A stretch of 64,000 bases of DNA from NCBI GenBank assembly GCA_934699095.1, contig CAKUVI010000010.1:1-64000 (forward strand), given 5' to 3'. A program made the translations under genes and the position numbers. The stretch is from an uncultured Bacteroidales bacterium (GTDB taxonomy: Bacteria > Bacteroidota > Bacteroidia > Bacteroidales > WCHB1-69). The notes under the pieces were generated by a model. The model was given only the letters and a program-made list of their open reading frames with translations, ran no database searches and was not told the origin of the DNA. Shown here one piece after another: positions 31,678 through 40,151 of the stretch (position 1 is its first letter; every line of letters begins with the position of its first letter).

Positions 31678-32541
31678 ATGATTATTACGAAAAAGTTCGT
31701 AACGAAAAAATTCAGAACCTGGCTGCTGGCGTTTGCCACCGCCGTCATCTCCCTTGCCACGCCACTCCTTGTTGGCAGTGCAGTCGTCCTGACCTCCTGC
31801 ACCACCGAAGAGATTATTTCCCGTCCGACCATCGAGCGGATCCAGCAACGGGGAAAGCTGCTCGTCGGCACTACCGGCGACTACCGGCCGCTGACCTTCT
31901 GCGAGCCCGAAACCGGCGAATACTGGGGATTCGGCATCGAGATGGCACAAGCGATTGCCGACAGCATCGGGGTGCCCGTAGCATTTGTCAGGACCTCATG
32001 GCCGACGTTGACCGCCGACGTTATGGCCGAACCACAAACCTTCGACCTCGCCATCGGGGGCATCACCATCACCGAGACACGACTTGCCACCATGCTGATG
32101 AGCGAAGGATACTTGGCCAACGGCAAGACCATCCTCTGCCGGACGGAGGACACAGCCCGCTTCCGTTCGCTGGCCGACATCGACCGTCCCGACGTGCGCG
32201 TGATGGTGAACCCGGGAGGACTTAACGAGCAGTTCGCCAACCAAAACCTCACCCACGCCACCATCATCGTGCATCAGAACAACGAAGAGATACCGTCGCT
32301 CATCGCCGAGGGCGAGGCCGACGTGATGATCACGGAAATCACCGAAGCACCCTGGTACGTGCAGACAGACCCACGGTTGGCGGCGCCGCTTCTGAACGCC
32401 CCTTTCACCCACGGGGAAATCGGCGTGCTGATGCGCAAAGGCCAGGACGACCTGATCGATTTGGTGAACGGCGTCATCCAACGAATGAAGGCTGATGGGT
32501 CGCTACAACGTCTGCGGGATAAATACGGGCTGATGCCGTGA
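31678..32541 (+). CDS. PheC-like periplasmic cyclohexadienyl (prephenate/arogenate) dehydratase
   Basis: The 287-residue protein has a signal peptide with a possible lipobox (VVLTSC, Cys41) and a type-3 solute-binding fold. It has the points that set PheC apart from amino-acid receptors: VGTTGDYRPLTF, VRTSWPTL, MVNPGGLNEQFANQNL and the Glu in ITEITEAPW. PheC turns prephenate or arogenate into phenylpyruvate or phenylalanine outside the cytoplasm. It is G+C rich. An ordinary substrate-binding protein is the alternative, but no transporter genes are near. Transcript may be leaderless. Confidence 0.72.
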   Translation: MIITKKFVTKKFRTWLLAFATAVISLATPLLVGSAVVLTSCTTEEIISRPTIERIQQRGKLLVGTTGDYRPLTFCEPETGEYWGFGIEMAQAIADSIGVPVAFVRTSWPTLTADVMAEPQTFDLAIGGITITETRLATMLMSEGYLANGKTILCRTEDTARFRSLADIDRPDVRVMVNPGGLNEQFANQNLTHATIIVHQNNEEIPSLIAEGEADVMITEITEAPWYVQTDPRLAAPLLNAPFTHGEIGVLMRKGQDDLIDLVNGVIQRMKADGSLQRLRDKYGLMP

Positions 32542-32547
32542 TTTCTG

Positions 32548-32555
32548 TATCTTTG
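32548..32555 (+). promoter_or_regulatory. -7 box (TATCTTTG) for the macrodomain-like/vsr genes
   Basis: TAnnTTTG match just after the PheC-like stop, 117 bases upstream of the ATG at 32673. Confidence 0.45.
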
Positions 32556-32672
32556 CCGGATTACGATATCCTCATAAAAGGGAGGCCGTTGCCGCTTTCA
32601 TCATCAGCAGTGTAATACCATCACTATCAAGCATATCCACATTTCTCAACAGAAACAATAAACAGAATCAAT

Positions 32673-33047
32673 ATGAATCAGAAACGAACCACACCAGAGT
32701 TTATCACGGAACTTCAGCCGGGCGAGATTTTCGTTTTTGGCAGCAACTTGCAAGGAATGCACGGCGGCGGGGCGGCCCGGATCGCCCATCGCAATTTCGG
32801 AGCCATTATGGGGCAAGGTGTCGGGCTGCAGGGCCAAAGCTATGCCATCCCCACGATGCAGGGCGGCGTGGAGACCATCCGCCCGTATGTGGATGAGTTT
32901 ATCGCATTTGCAAAGGCACACCAGGAGCTGACCTTCCTCGTAACCCGCATCGGTTGCGGAATCGCTGGCTTCACAGACGAGGAAATCGCGCCGCTCTTCA
33001 CTGAAGCGCATAACGTAGGGAACATTGTATTGCCAGAAGGTTGGTGA
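32673..33047 (+). CDS. A1S_2505-type phage-associated protein, macrodomain-like
   Basis: The 124-residue protein matches the small family found in phages and genomic islands (ELQPGEIFVFGSNLQGMHGGG, AHRNFGAIMGQGVGLQGQSYAIP, FLVTRIGCGIAGFTDEEIAPLF, NVGNIVLPEGW). GSN-x-x-G-x-HGGGAA resembles the nucleotide-binding loop of macrodomains, so ADP-ribose handling is possible but not shown. The stop TGA overlaps the vsr ATG by one base, indicating coupled translation. Confidence 0.75.
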   Translation: MNQKRTTPEFITELQPGEIFVFGSNLQGMHGGGAARIAHRNFGAIMGQGVGLQGQSYAIPTMQGGVETIRPYVDEFIAFAKAHQELTFLVTRIGCGIAGFTDEEIAPLFTEAHNVGNIVLPEGW

Positions 33048-33607
33048 TGGCGGACCGAATGACACCCCAACAGCGGCACAACTGCATGTCGCGCATCCAC
33101 AGCAAGGACACTAAGCCCGAGCTGAAGGTGCGCCGTTGGCTTTGGCGGCACGGCTACCGCTACCGCCTCTGCGTGAAGGGCGTGCCCGGCAAACCCGACA
33201 TCGTGATGCGCAAGTACCGCACCGCCATCTTCGTGAACGGCTGCTTCTGGCACGGACACGGGGTTCAATTAGGAATTAGAAATGAGGAATTAGGAATTAA
33301 TGTTGGGAATTCAGCGTGTTGCAAGATACCGAAGACAAATCGGGATTTTTGGGTAGCGAAGATTCGGCGGAACCAGGAGAGGGATCAGAAGAACTATGAG
33401 ATTCTCTCCGAGAACGGCTGGCAGGTCATCGTGGTATGGGAATGCCAACTGAAGCCCAAAACATTGGAACAGACAATGTTACAAGTGGAGCAACAGCTGC
33501 TCGACTATTACATTAAGACCTTCGGCCGCAAATCCAGATCCTACATCCGAATTGACGAGGATAGCCTGCCCATGGCGGCAGAAGACTCCGAAGAGTATGG
33601 AATGTGA
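33047..33607 (+). CDS. vsr: Vsr mismatch endonuclease with an insertion in its zinc loop
   Basis: Vsr nicks DNA 5' of T:G mismatches that arise from deaminated 5-methylcytosine. In this 186-residue product the catalytic Asp51 (PGKPDIV), Cys66, His69 and His71 (GCFWHGH) fall at the E. coli numbering. Directly after His71 comes an extra stretch of about 17 residues (VQLGIRNEELGINVGNS), so the next zinc Cys, normally residue 73, is displaced to 91/92 (ACCKIPKT). The stretch is encoded by ATTAGGAATT repeats. WECQ near the C-terminus, with the last Cys ligand, is kept. A start at 33047 overlaps the preceding stop. It fits the two C5 methyltransferases of the island. Confidence 0.92.
   Translation: MADRMTPQQRHNCMSRIHSKDTKPELKVRRWLWRHGYRYRLCVKGVPGKPDIVMRKYRTAIFVNGCFWHGHGVQLGIRNEELGINVGNSACCKIPKTNRDFWVAKIRRNQERDQKNYEILSENGWQVIVVWECQLKPKTLEQTMLQVEQQLLDYYIKTFGRKSRSYIRIDEDSLPMAAEDSEEYGM
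33267..33300. repeat. GGAATTAG-type simple repeat inside vsr
   Basis: Four copies of (A/T)TTAGGAATT or a one-base variant follow each other in 34 bases. The repeat is in frame within vsr. Similar ATTAGGAATTAGG tracts are known as intergenic repeats in several bacterial groups; here it has entered a coding region. Confidence 0.75.
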
Positions 33608-33613
33608 AAATCA

Positions 33614-34183
33614 ATGATTATGATAGAAATTAAACAAGCAAGCAAATCTCATGCCTCCGACATCGCCAACCTGATCATGACGGCCATGACTGACGAGTGC
33701 TGCCTCTACTTCTGCGACGAAGGCCACGGATTAGACGACTTCCGCCGGATGATGACCGGACTCGTGGAGCGAAAAGACTCGCAATACAGCTACCAAAACA
33801 CCTTAGTCGCAGTGGACAACGGAAAGGTGGTCGGCGTCTCCGTGAGTTACGACGGCGGAAAGCTGCACGAGCTGCGCAAAGCATTCCTTGCAGCCGCCAA
33901 GGCCCAGATCGGCAAGGACCACACCGGCATGGACGATGAGACGCAGGCCGGGGAACTCTACTTGGATTCGTTGGCCGTGCTGCCCGAATACCGGCGCAGA
34001 GGTATCGCCAAACGACTGCTGATGGCCACCAAACAGCGCGCCGACGAGATGGGACTGCCAGTGGTCGGGCTTTTGGTGGACAAAGGAAACCCCGGCGGGG
34101 AGGCACTCTACGCCAGCGTCGGATTCCGCTACGTGAACGACAGCCTCTGGGGCGGACATCCGATGAAACACTTGGTGCTATAA
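33614..34183 (+). CDS. GNAT-family N-acetyltransferase
   Basis: The 189-residue protein has the GNAT core: a strand ending in YLDSLAVLPEYRRRGIAKRLL (acetyl-CoA binding R-x-x-G-I-A-K) and VVGLLVDKGNPGGEALYASVGFRYV, the usual end of the fold. ASDIANLIMTAM and CCLYFC near the start match one Bacteroidota GNAT subgroup. Substrate unknown. A methionine two codons later is an equal start. It follows vsr by 6 bases. Confidence 0.88.
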   Translation: MIMIEIKQASKSHASDIANLIMTAMTDECCLYFCDEGHGLDDFRRMMTGLVERKDSQYSYQNTLVAVDNGKVVGVSVSYDGGKLHELRKAFLAAAKAQIGKDHTGMDDETQAGELYLDSLAVLPEYRRRGIAKRLLMATKQRADEMGLPVVGLLVDKGNPGGEALYASVGFRYVNDSLWGGHPMKHLVL

Positions 34184-34242
34184 GGCCGTTGCCAAACATC
34201 AGTTTTTGTCATTTTATGATTATCACTTTATGATAAAAATTG

Positions 34243-34250
34243 TATTTTTG
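34243..34250 (+). promoter_or_regulatory. -7 box (TATTTTTG) for the AAA ATPase gene
   Basis: TAnnTTTG match 22 bases upstream of the ATG at 34273. Two direct TTTATGAT repeats about 15 bases apart sit just upstream (about 34213-34233). Confidence 0.6.
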
Positions 34251-34272
34251 CAGTGGAATTAATCTATTTATT

Positions 34273-35391
34273 ATGATAAACCCTTTTGTTACAAATGGTT
34301 ATGCAGGAGCGGATTATTTCTGCGACCGCGTTCAAGAGACCGAAGACATCACGGCCTTGCTGCAAAACGGCAACAATATTGCCCTGATTTCACCCAGACG
34401 CTATGGCAAAACGGATTTGATACGCCATTGTTTTGATCAGCCGGAGATAAAAAACAATTGCTACACTTTTATCATTGACATATACTCCACAAAATCCTTG
34501 TCCGAGATGGTCAACAAAATGGGACGTACCATTCTCGAAGTGTTAAAGCCCAAAGGCAAAAAACATTGGGAAGCCTTTCTCGATATCGTCCATTCTCTAA
34601 AAGCGGGAATTTCATACGATGCCATGGGACAACCCTCCTGGAATGTGTCTGTGGGCGAAATAGCCAATCCCAACAACACGTTGGAGGAGATTTTCCACTA
34701 TCTGCAACAGGCTGACAAACATTGTTTTGTGGCTATCGACGAATTTCAGCAAATCCGAAAGTATGCCGATGCCAACGTGGAAGCGGCCTTGCGGACTTAC
34801 GTCCAGTATTGCAGTAATGCCAATTTCGTCTTCATGGGCTCGCAACGACACCTGATGGGAGGCATGTTCGTTTCACCGAGCAGACCTTTCTATCAAAGCG
34901 TCACGGTGATGAACCTGGGGCTGATTGACAAGGAAAAATATGTCGATTTTGGAAAAACAAATTTCAAAAGATTCGGGAAAACAATTGACCAGGTAGTAGT
35001 GGAGCGACTATACGACCACTTCGAAGGAATAACTCTCTATCTTCAGAAGGTGATGAACGTTCTGTTTATGCGCACACCAGAAAGAGGCCGTTGCTGTGCT
35101 GAAGATTTACAGCCTGCCATCGACTATATTGTGGATTTCACCAAGCAAACATACGAAGACTTGATGTACCAACTGCCCGAAAAGCAAAGCCGTGTGTTAA
35201 GGGCTATTGCCGTCGAAGGGAAGGCCAAACAAATCACCTCTGGAAAGTTCGCCAAAAAATACGGCCTGGTGTCGCCAAGCGCTGTGAAATCTGCTGTTAA
35301 CGCATTGCTCGACAAAGATTTGATCACAATGGACAAAGGCGTTTATCAAGTATATGACAAATTTCTTGAAATTTGGCTGAGACGAGATTAA
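34273..35391 (+). CDS. AAA-family ATP-binding protein of the archaeal-ATPase/DUF-type group
   Basis: In this 372-residue protein, NPFVTNGYAGADYFCDR at the start is typical of the single-gene AAA proteins common in Bacteroidota. Walker A is SPRRYGKTDL, Walker B is HCFVAIDEFQQI, and sensor-1 is FVFMGSQRHL. The C-terminus is a winged-helix region (KQITSGKFAKKYGLVSPSAVKSAVNALLDKDLI) and ends with the FLEIWLRR box. Function unknown; the related STAND-like ATPases bind DNA or act in defence. Start at 34273 follows a -7 box. Confidence 0.85.
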   Translation: MINPFVTNGYAGADYFCDRVQETEDITALLQNGNNIALISPRRYGKTDLIRHCFDQPEIKNNCYTFIIDIYSTKSLSEMVNKMGRTILEVLKPKGKKHWEAFLDIVHSLKAGISYDAMGQPSWNVSVGEIANPNNTLEEIFHYLQQADKHCFVAIDEFQQIRKYADANVEAALRTYVQYCSNANFVFMGSQRHLMGGMFVSPSRPFYQSVTVMNLGLIDKEKYVDFGKTNFKRFGKTIDQVVVERLYDHFEGITLYLQKVMNVLFMRTPERGRCCAEDLQPAIDYIVDFTKQTYEDLMYQLPEKQSRVLRAIAVEGKAKQITSGKFAKKYGLVSPSAVKSAVNALLDKDLITMDKGVYQVYDKFLEIWLRRD

Positions 35392-35409
35392 TAACTACAT
35401 GGTCAAAAG

Positions 35410-35556
35410 ATGAATACCTATTACAATTTTGAACATTCGACAAAAACAAAAGTCGTCGGAAGTGTCCCGGGAGGACAACTGGAAATAAACTCCTATCTCT
35501 GTCGCAACGATGCGGAAGTACTGGGAAATATCTTTAAGGAACTCGGCGTGCGGTAG
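35410..35556 (+). CDS. Small hypothetical protein or gene fragment (48 residues)
   Basis: From ATG at 35410 the frame reads MNTYYNFEHSTKTKVVGSVP and ends in KELGVR. It starts 18 bases after the AAA ATPase stop. It has no signal peptide or known motif and may be the remains of a longer gene. Coding status is uncertain. Confidence 0.35.
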   Translation: MNTYYNFEHSTKTKVVGSVPGGQLEINSYLCRNDAEVLGNIFKELGVR

Positions 35557-35577
35557 AGAGAATCGTTGCAGATTTTG

Positions 35578-35585
35578 TATTTTTG
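35578..35585 (+). promoter_or_regulatory. -7 box (TATTTTTG) for the lipoprotein-CDF-trmO genes
   Basis: TAnnTTTG match 36 bases upstream of the ATG at 35622. Confidence 0.6.
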
Positions 35586-35621
35586 CGCTCCGTTTTAGCG
35601 AATAATTTAAACCCCAATATA

Positions 35622-36545
35622 ATGAAAAAAATCCTGATTTTTGCCATCGCCGCGCTGTTGTTTGCGGCATGTAGTGATTCTGAAAAACAGCTGCAGAAAC
35701 GTGCGGCGGAGCTGTGCCAGTACATCCCCGACCACGAACTGTCGGAGAAGTCGAAACCGTATATGACGGCGGATTTCTACAACGTGCTGGACACGATGTT
35801 CAACCAGCTGCCGGAATTCGAGGCCATGGACCACGAATGGCTCTACTATTTCGTGACCGGCAACGGCGGCACCATCGCCGATTATGAAGTGACCGGCGTG
35901 GAGTTGACCGACAAAACCCACGCGGTCGCCACCATCAAGGTGCGCCAGAAATGGGAGGACGGCTCGTTCGATGAAAACTCTGACGTAGAGGAACATAAGC
36001 TCTATATGGAGAAGGTGAACGGCCAATGGCTGATATCCGACTTCGACGAGCACAAGGCCGACTGCATCCGCCATATCGCCATCAACAAAAAGGAGCAGGT
36101 GGTGCGCAACGCCATCAGCGACTATCTGGTGAATGAGATTGGCGAGCACTACCAGAAAGGCGAACTCTGCATCCCTATGATGATCATGGTACACGAAGAG
36201 GACGAACTCTTCATGGGAGATTTCTGGGTGTACTGGTACGACAAATCCGGCGACACACTGAAGTGCGTTTCCGGCGGCAACCACGCGGGCACGATGACCC
36301 TGAAGAAGGAGGGCGGCCAGTACAAGGTGGTCTCCTTTGAGCAGACCGTTGACGGAGCCGGCAACGAGGCCAGCGCCCAACGCATCTTCGGCAGCTATTT
36401 CGACATCTACCAGAATATCCACTCCAACGACAAGGTCCGCGAAGCCGTCCGTCAGGAGCAGTTGCGCGAGTACGTGAAAAAACACAACCTCAACGTCAAA
36501 TACTATCAGGATTACGGCTGGCCTGCGGTGGCGATAGAGGAGTGA
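35622..36545 (+). CDS. Lipoprotein of unknown function
   Basis: The ATG at 35622 opens a lipoprotein signal (MKKILIFAIAALLFAAC, Cys17). The mature 290 residues are charged and have two similar beta-rich parts of the nuclear-transport-factor-2/DUF4878 look (VEEHKLYMEKVNGQWLISDF and MTLKKEGGQYKVVSFEQTV), each containing a strand 'G-Q-W/Y-x-V/I-x-x-F'. No family can be fixed. The CDF transporter gene follows 21 bases later. Confidence 0.75.
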   Translation: MKKILIFAIAALLFAACSDSEKQLQKRAAELCQYIPDHELSEKSKPYMTADFYNVLDTMFNQLPEFEAMDHEWLYYFVTGNGGTIADYEVTGVELTDKTHAVATIKVRQKWEDGSFDENSDVEEHKLYMEKVNGQWLISDFDEHKADCIRHIAINKKEQVVRNAISDYLVNEIGEHYQKGELCIPMMIMVHEEDELFMGDFWVYWYDKSGDTLKCVSGGNHAGTMTLKKEGGQYKVVSFEQTVDGAGNEASAQRIFGSYFDIYQNIHSNDKVREAVRQEQLREYVKKHNLNVKYYQDYGWPAVAIEE

Positions 36546-36566
36546 TGTTGAAATACTGCACAGAAC

Positions 36567-37667
36567 ATGAACAGAAACAGACAGATTGTACGGGTTAGCA
36601 TTGTTGGGATTTTGGCCAATGTTTTGTTGGCTACATTCAAGGCTATTGTGGGTTGGGCAGCCGGTGCCATCGCCATCGTGATGGACGCGGTGAACAATCT
36701 CAGCGACGCCCTATCCTCGGTGATCACTATTGTAGGCACCAAACTCTCAGAACGGCCGGCTGATCATAAGCATCCGTTTGGCTATGGGCGCGTTGAGTAT
36801 TTCAGTGCCATAGTGATCTCCCTTATTGTCATCATTGCGGGCACAACCTCCTTGGTGGAGTCTGCAAAGAAGATCATCCACCCCACGACACCTTCTTACA
36901 CTGCATTAACCCTGACAGTCATCATCGTGGCCATTGGCGTGAAGTTATTGCTCGGCATTTACGTGAAACGGCAGGGCAAGACCCTCAAAAGCGACGCCCT
37001 CATCGCCAGCGGAGCAGACGCCCTTTTCGATGCATTGGTGACACTCTCCACCCTCGTATGCGCCGGCATCATGTTGATTTGGAACGTCAACCTCGATGGG
37101 ATTGTCGGCACTCTTATCTCCATTCTCATCATCAAAGCGGGCCTCGAAATGCTGGCCTCGCCCGTGGGTGAACTGCTCGGCAGCCGCATCTCGCCGGAAT
37201 TAGTCAACAACCTGAAAGAGAAAACCATGTCCTTCGACAACGTCCTGGGCGTTTACGACATAATTGTGAACAACTACGGTCCCAACACCATGATAGGCTC
37301 CCTACACATCAGCGTCCCCGACACACTCACCGCCCGCGAAATCCACCTTCTCACCCGAAATATTGCAGAAGAACTGTTCAAAGATTTTGGCATCATTGTA
37401 ACTGTTGGCATATATTCCGTACACACTGGCGATAATCCCTTGGCTCGTTTGCAACAATCTGTACTTCAAGTTGTTAATGAACATAATGGAGTTATGCAGG
37501 TGCATGCTTATTACTTCTATGAAGATAAAAATCTCATTACTATGGATATTCTCCCCGAAGACGACGTGAAAGATGAGGTGGCATTGGCGGAGACTATCAA
37601 GGATGACCTTAGAAGAAAATTCCCACAATACGAGTTCTACATAGTTTTAGACCATAACTACAGTTAA
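36567..37667 (+). CDS. Cation diffusion facilitator family transporter
   Basis: The 366-residue protein has six transmembrane helices. The metal site in the second and fifth helices is given by DAVNNLSDALSS and SGADALFDALVT, and the motif HKHPFGYGRVEY follows the second helix, all typical of CDF Zn/Fe/Mn exporters. It has a long cytosolic C-terminal domain (from about 205). Metal not assignable by eye. It shares a transcript with the lipoprotein upstream and trmO downstream (13-base gap). Confidence 0.94.
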   Translation: MNRNRQIVRVSIVGILANVLLATFKAIVGWAAGAIAIVMDAVNNLSDALSSVITIVGTKLSERPADHKHPFGYGRVEYFSAIVISLIVIIAGTTSLVESAKKIIHPTTPSYTALTLTVIIVAIGVKLLLGIYVKRQGKTLKSDALIASGADALFDALVTLSTLVCAGIMLIWNVNLDGIVGTLISILIIKAGLEMLASPVGELLGSRISPELVNNLKEKTMSFDNVLGVYDIIVNNYGPNTMIGSLHISVPDTLTAREIHLLTRNIAEELFKDFGIIVTVGIYSVHTGDNPLARLQQSVLQVVNEHNGVMQVHAYYFYEDKNLITMDILPEDDVKDEVALAETIKDDLRRKFPQYEFYIVLDHNYS

Positions 37668-37680
37668 AAAAGTCTCCAAT

Positions 37681-38358
37681 ATGATCCGAATAGCCACTGC
37701 ACACAGTGAGTTTCCCACCAAATTCGGAATTCCACGGCAAAGTGGACTGGTGCCGGAGTTGCGAACTCGCATAGTCTTCGAAGAAAAATACAGGAATATT
37801 GACGCACTGCGCGGCATTGAAGAATTCTCGCATCTATGGTTGATCTGGGGGTTCTCTGAGGTCAGACAGCAAGATTGGTCGCCCACCGTGCGCCCGCCCC
37901 GGCTCGGCGGAAACAAACGGATGGGTGTGTTTGCCACGCGCTCACCCTACCGCCCAAATCCCGTCGGACTTTCATGCGTAACGCTCATTGAAGTGGACCT
38001 CAACCCTAAAAAGCCCTCTCTTCTCGTTGGCGGCGCTGATCTTATGGACGGAACTCCTATATTCGACATAAAACCTTATCTGATTACAACCGACTGCCAC
38101 CCTGAAGCCTCCAAAGGATTTACTCAACTAAACGAAAACTACCAACTTGATGTTGAAATTTCTGATTCTGTTGCTAATAAACTCCCGACTGACCTTATAG
38201 CCAAACTAAAACCGGTACTTGCACAAGATCCACGCCCCGCTTACCAACATGATGAAGACCGCATCTACGGCTTTTCATTCAACGGATTCGATGTGTCTTT
38301 TTCAGTCAAAAACAATCTTCTGACAGTTAGAGAGATAAAAAAAATACGTAAAAAATAA
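37681..38358 (+). CDS. trmO: tRNA (N6-threonylcarbamoyl-A37) methyltransferase TrmO
   Basis: In this 225-residue protein the TrmO/TsaA beta-barrel is shown by FPTKFGIPRQSGL, FSHLWLIWGF, and the SAM-binding motif TRSPYRPNPVGLS. It has the C-terminal small domain of full-length TrmO (RPAYQHDEDRIYGF). The enzyme methylates t6A37 in tRNA-Thr. It may belong to the CDF operon. The miaB gene beyond, another A37 modifier, has its own promoter. Confidence 0.94.
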   Translation: MIRIATAHSEFPTKFGIPRQSGLVPELRTRIVFEEKYRNIDALRGIEEFSHLWLIWGFSEVRQQDWSPTVRPPRLGGNKRMGVFATRSPYRPNPVGLSCVTLIEVDLNPKKPSLLVGGADLMDGTPIFDIKPYLITTDCHPEASKGFTQLNENYQLDVEISDSVANKLPTDLIAKLKPVLAQDPRPAYQHDEDRIYGFSFNGFDVSFSVKNNLLTVREIKKIRKK

Positions 38359-38420
38359 GGCCAACCCTCAAATTGTTAGTTTCCTGTCTTTCAGTTATGC
38401 TCTTACATTGTTTTTTTTCA

Positions 38421-38428
38421 TAATTTTG
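38421..38428 (+). promoter_or_regulatory. -7 box (TAATTTTG) four bases before the miaB ATG
   Basis: TAATTTTG is followed by CACT and the ATG at 38433, so the transcript should be leaderless or nearly so. Same spacing as in front of the PheC-like gene. Confidence 0.55.
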
Positions 38429-38432
38429 CACT

Positions 38433-39758
38433 ATGAAAAAACTATTCATAGAAACTTATGGATGTCAGATGAATTTCGCTGATAGTGAGGTAGTTGCGTC
38501 CATTCTGAAAGATAAATACGAACTAACAAAAGATATTCAGGCGGCTGATCTGATATTGATTAACACTTGCTCGATTCGTGACAAGGCTGAACAGCGTATC
38601 CATAAGCGTTTGAAAGAGTTAGAATCCTATAAACGCAGAAAGCACTCTTTGCAGGTTGGACTTTTGGGTTGTATGGCTGAGCGTATGAAAGAGGAACTTT
38701 TCCAAACAGAGCCTGTATTAGACCTGATTGCCGGTCCTGACGCCTACAGGACGTTGCCTCAGTTGATTGAGGAATCCTCACACGGTACAACATCTTTCAA
38801 TGTTCTTCTCTCAAAAGAGGAGACCTACGATGATATCATGCCGATAAGATATGATGCCAATGGGGTTTCCGCTTATGTTTCTATCATGCGTGGCTGCAAC
38901 AATTTCTGCTCCTATTGCGTGGTTCCATATACCCGCGGACGCGAACGTAGCCGCAGTCCGCAAACCATTCTAAAGGAAATCGACGACCTCCTGCAAAGAG
39001 GATATAGGGAAGTCACTCTTCTGGGACAAAATGTAAACTCCTATTTCTGGGAAGAGAACGCCAACAACGTCTCTTTTGCCAAACTGATGGCCATGGTTGC
39101 TGAGATGTCACCGGAATTGCGCGTCCGCTTTGCAACATCCCACCCTAAAGACATATCCGACGAACTGATAGAAACTATAGCTGAATACGAGAACATCTGC
39201 AAGACCATCCACCTTCCGGTCCAGTCAGGAAGCAACTCCATGCTTGAAAAGATGCACCGCGTCTATACCCGCGAGAAGTATTTAGAGCGAGTTCAGAAAA
39301 TTAAGAGTGTGATACCTGACTGCGCCATCACTACCGACATTATCGTAGGTTTCAGTGGGGAAACACTTGAAGATCATCAAGATACACTCTCTATAATGAG
39401 AGAAGTAGGCTATGAATATGCGTATATGTTCAAATATTCCGAGCGTGAAGGCACCTTGGCATCTAAGAGATATCCTGACGATATTCCTGATGAGGAAAAA
39501 ACCCGCAGACTGGAAGAGGTGATCGCACTGCAGGGTGAACTTTCTATGGAAAGCAACAGACGCGACATTGGCAAAACCTTCCGCATTTTGGTTGAGGGAG
39601 CTTCCAAACGCTCTGACGACCAATTATTTGGAAGAAACAGCCAAAATAAAGTGATCATCTTTCCAAAAGGGGACCAAAAAGTAGGAGACTATGTGGATGT
39701 TGTGGTGAAAGATTGCACCCCGGCCACACTGCTTGGAGAACTGAAATCTGACAATTAG
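38433..39758 (+). CDS. miaB: tRNA-2-methylthio-N6-dimethylallyladenosine synthase
   Basis: The 441-residue protein has three domains: the N-terminal methylthiotransferase domain with three Cys for the auxiliary cluster (YGCQMNFADSE, NTCSIRDKAEQR, LGCMAERMKEEL), the radical-SAM domain with CNNFCSYCVVPYTRGRERSR, and a TRAM domain at the end (FRILVEGASKRSDDQLFGR). It adds a methylthio group to i6A37 of tRNAs. Length and motifs are normal. Confidence 0.97.
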   Translation: MKKLFIETYGCQMNFADSEVVASILKDKYELTKDIQAADLILINTCSIRDKAEQRIHKRLKELESYKRRKHSLQVGLLGCMAERMKEELFQTEPVLDLIAGPDAYRTLPQLIEESSHGTTSFNVLLSKEETYDDIMPIRYDANGVSAYVSIMRGCNNFCSYCVVPYTRGRERSRSPQTILKEIDDLLQRGYREVTLLGQNVNSYFWEENANNVSFAKLMAMVAEMSPELRVRFATSHPKDISDELIETIAEYENICKTIHLPVQSGSNSMLEKMHRVYTREKYLERVQKIKSVIPDCAITTDIIVGFSGETLEDHQDTLSIMREVGYEYAYMFKYSEREGTLASKRYPDDIPDEEKTRRLEEVIALQGELSMESNRRDIGKTFRILVEGASKRSDDQLFGRNSQNKVIIFPKGDQKVGDYVDVVVKDCTPATLLGELKSDN

Positions 39759-39804
39759 AGAATATTTTAGTAATTTTATATTTATTAACTTAACAACAAA
39801 AACT

Positions 39805-40119
39805 ATGGCTTTAGCAATTAACAACGAAAATTTTGAAGCATTGGTCAAGGGCGACAAATTGGTTGTCATTGATTTTTGGGCAACATGGTGCGGTCCGTGC
39901 CGCAGTATAGCTCCTATGGTTGAAGAAGTTGCCGCCGAATACGAAGGCAAAGCTGTTGTCGGCAAATGCGACACAGACGAAAATGGTGACATTGCCATGC
40001 AGTTCGGCATCATGAACATCCCCACATTGGTGTTCCTCAAAAACGGGGAAGTTGTTGACCGCCATGTCGGCGTCATCAAAAAAGAAGACCTCGTAGCCAA
40101 GATCAACCAGTACATGTAA
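39805..40119 (+). CDS. trxA: Thioredoxin
   Basis: In this 104-residue protein the redox site is WCGPC (Cys29, Cys32), with the usual cis-Pro in IMNIPTLVFLKNG. It has no signal peptide, so it acts in the cytoplasm as a general disulfide reductase. It starts 46 bases after miaB and 32 bases before the POT transporter. Confidence 0.96.
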   Translation: MALAINNENFEALVKGDKLVVIDFWATWCGPCRSIAPMVEEVAAEYEGKAVVGKCDTDENGDIAMQFGIMNIPTLVFLKNGEVVDRHVGVIKKEDLVAKINQYM

Positions 40120-40151
40120 AATTTTTTTGACAATATTTAAATTCTACGCGT

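Noticed and set aside
31569..32225. A 218-codon plus-strand frame overlapping the PheC-like gene
   Set aside because: His/Arg/Asp-rich shadow in another frame; its first part covers the intergenic repeat.
35607..36485. A 292-codon frame antisense to the lipoprotein gene
   Set aside because: Shadow of a well-supported lipoprotein gene; hydrophobic but with no sensible start signal or family.
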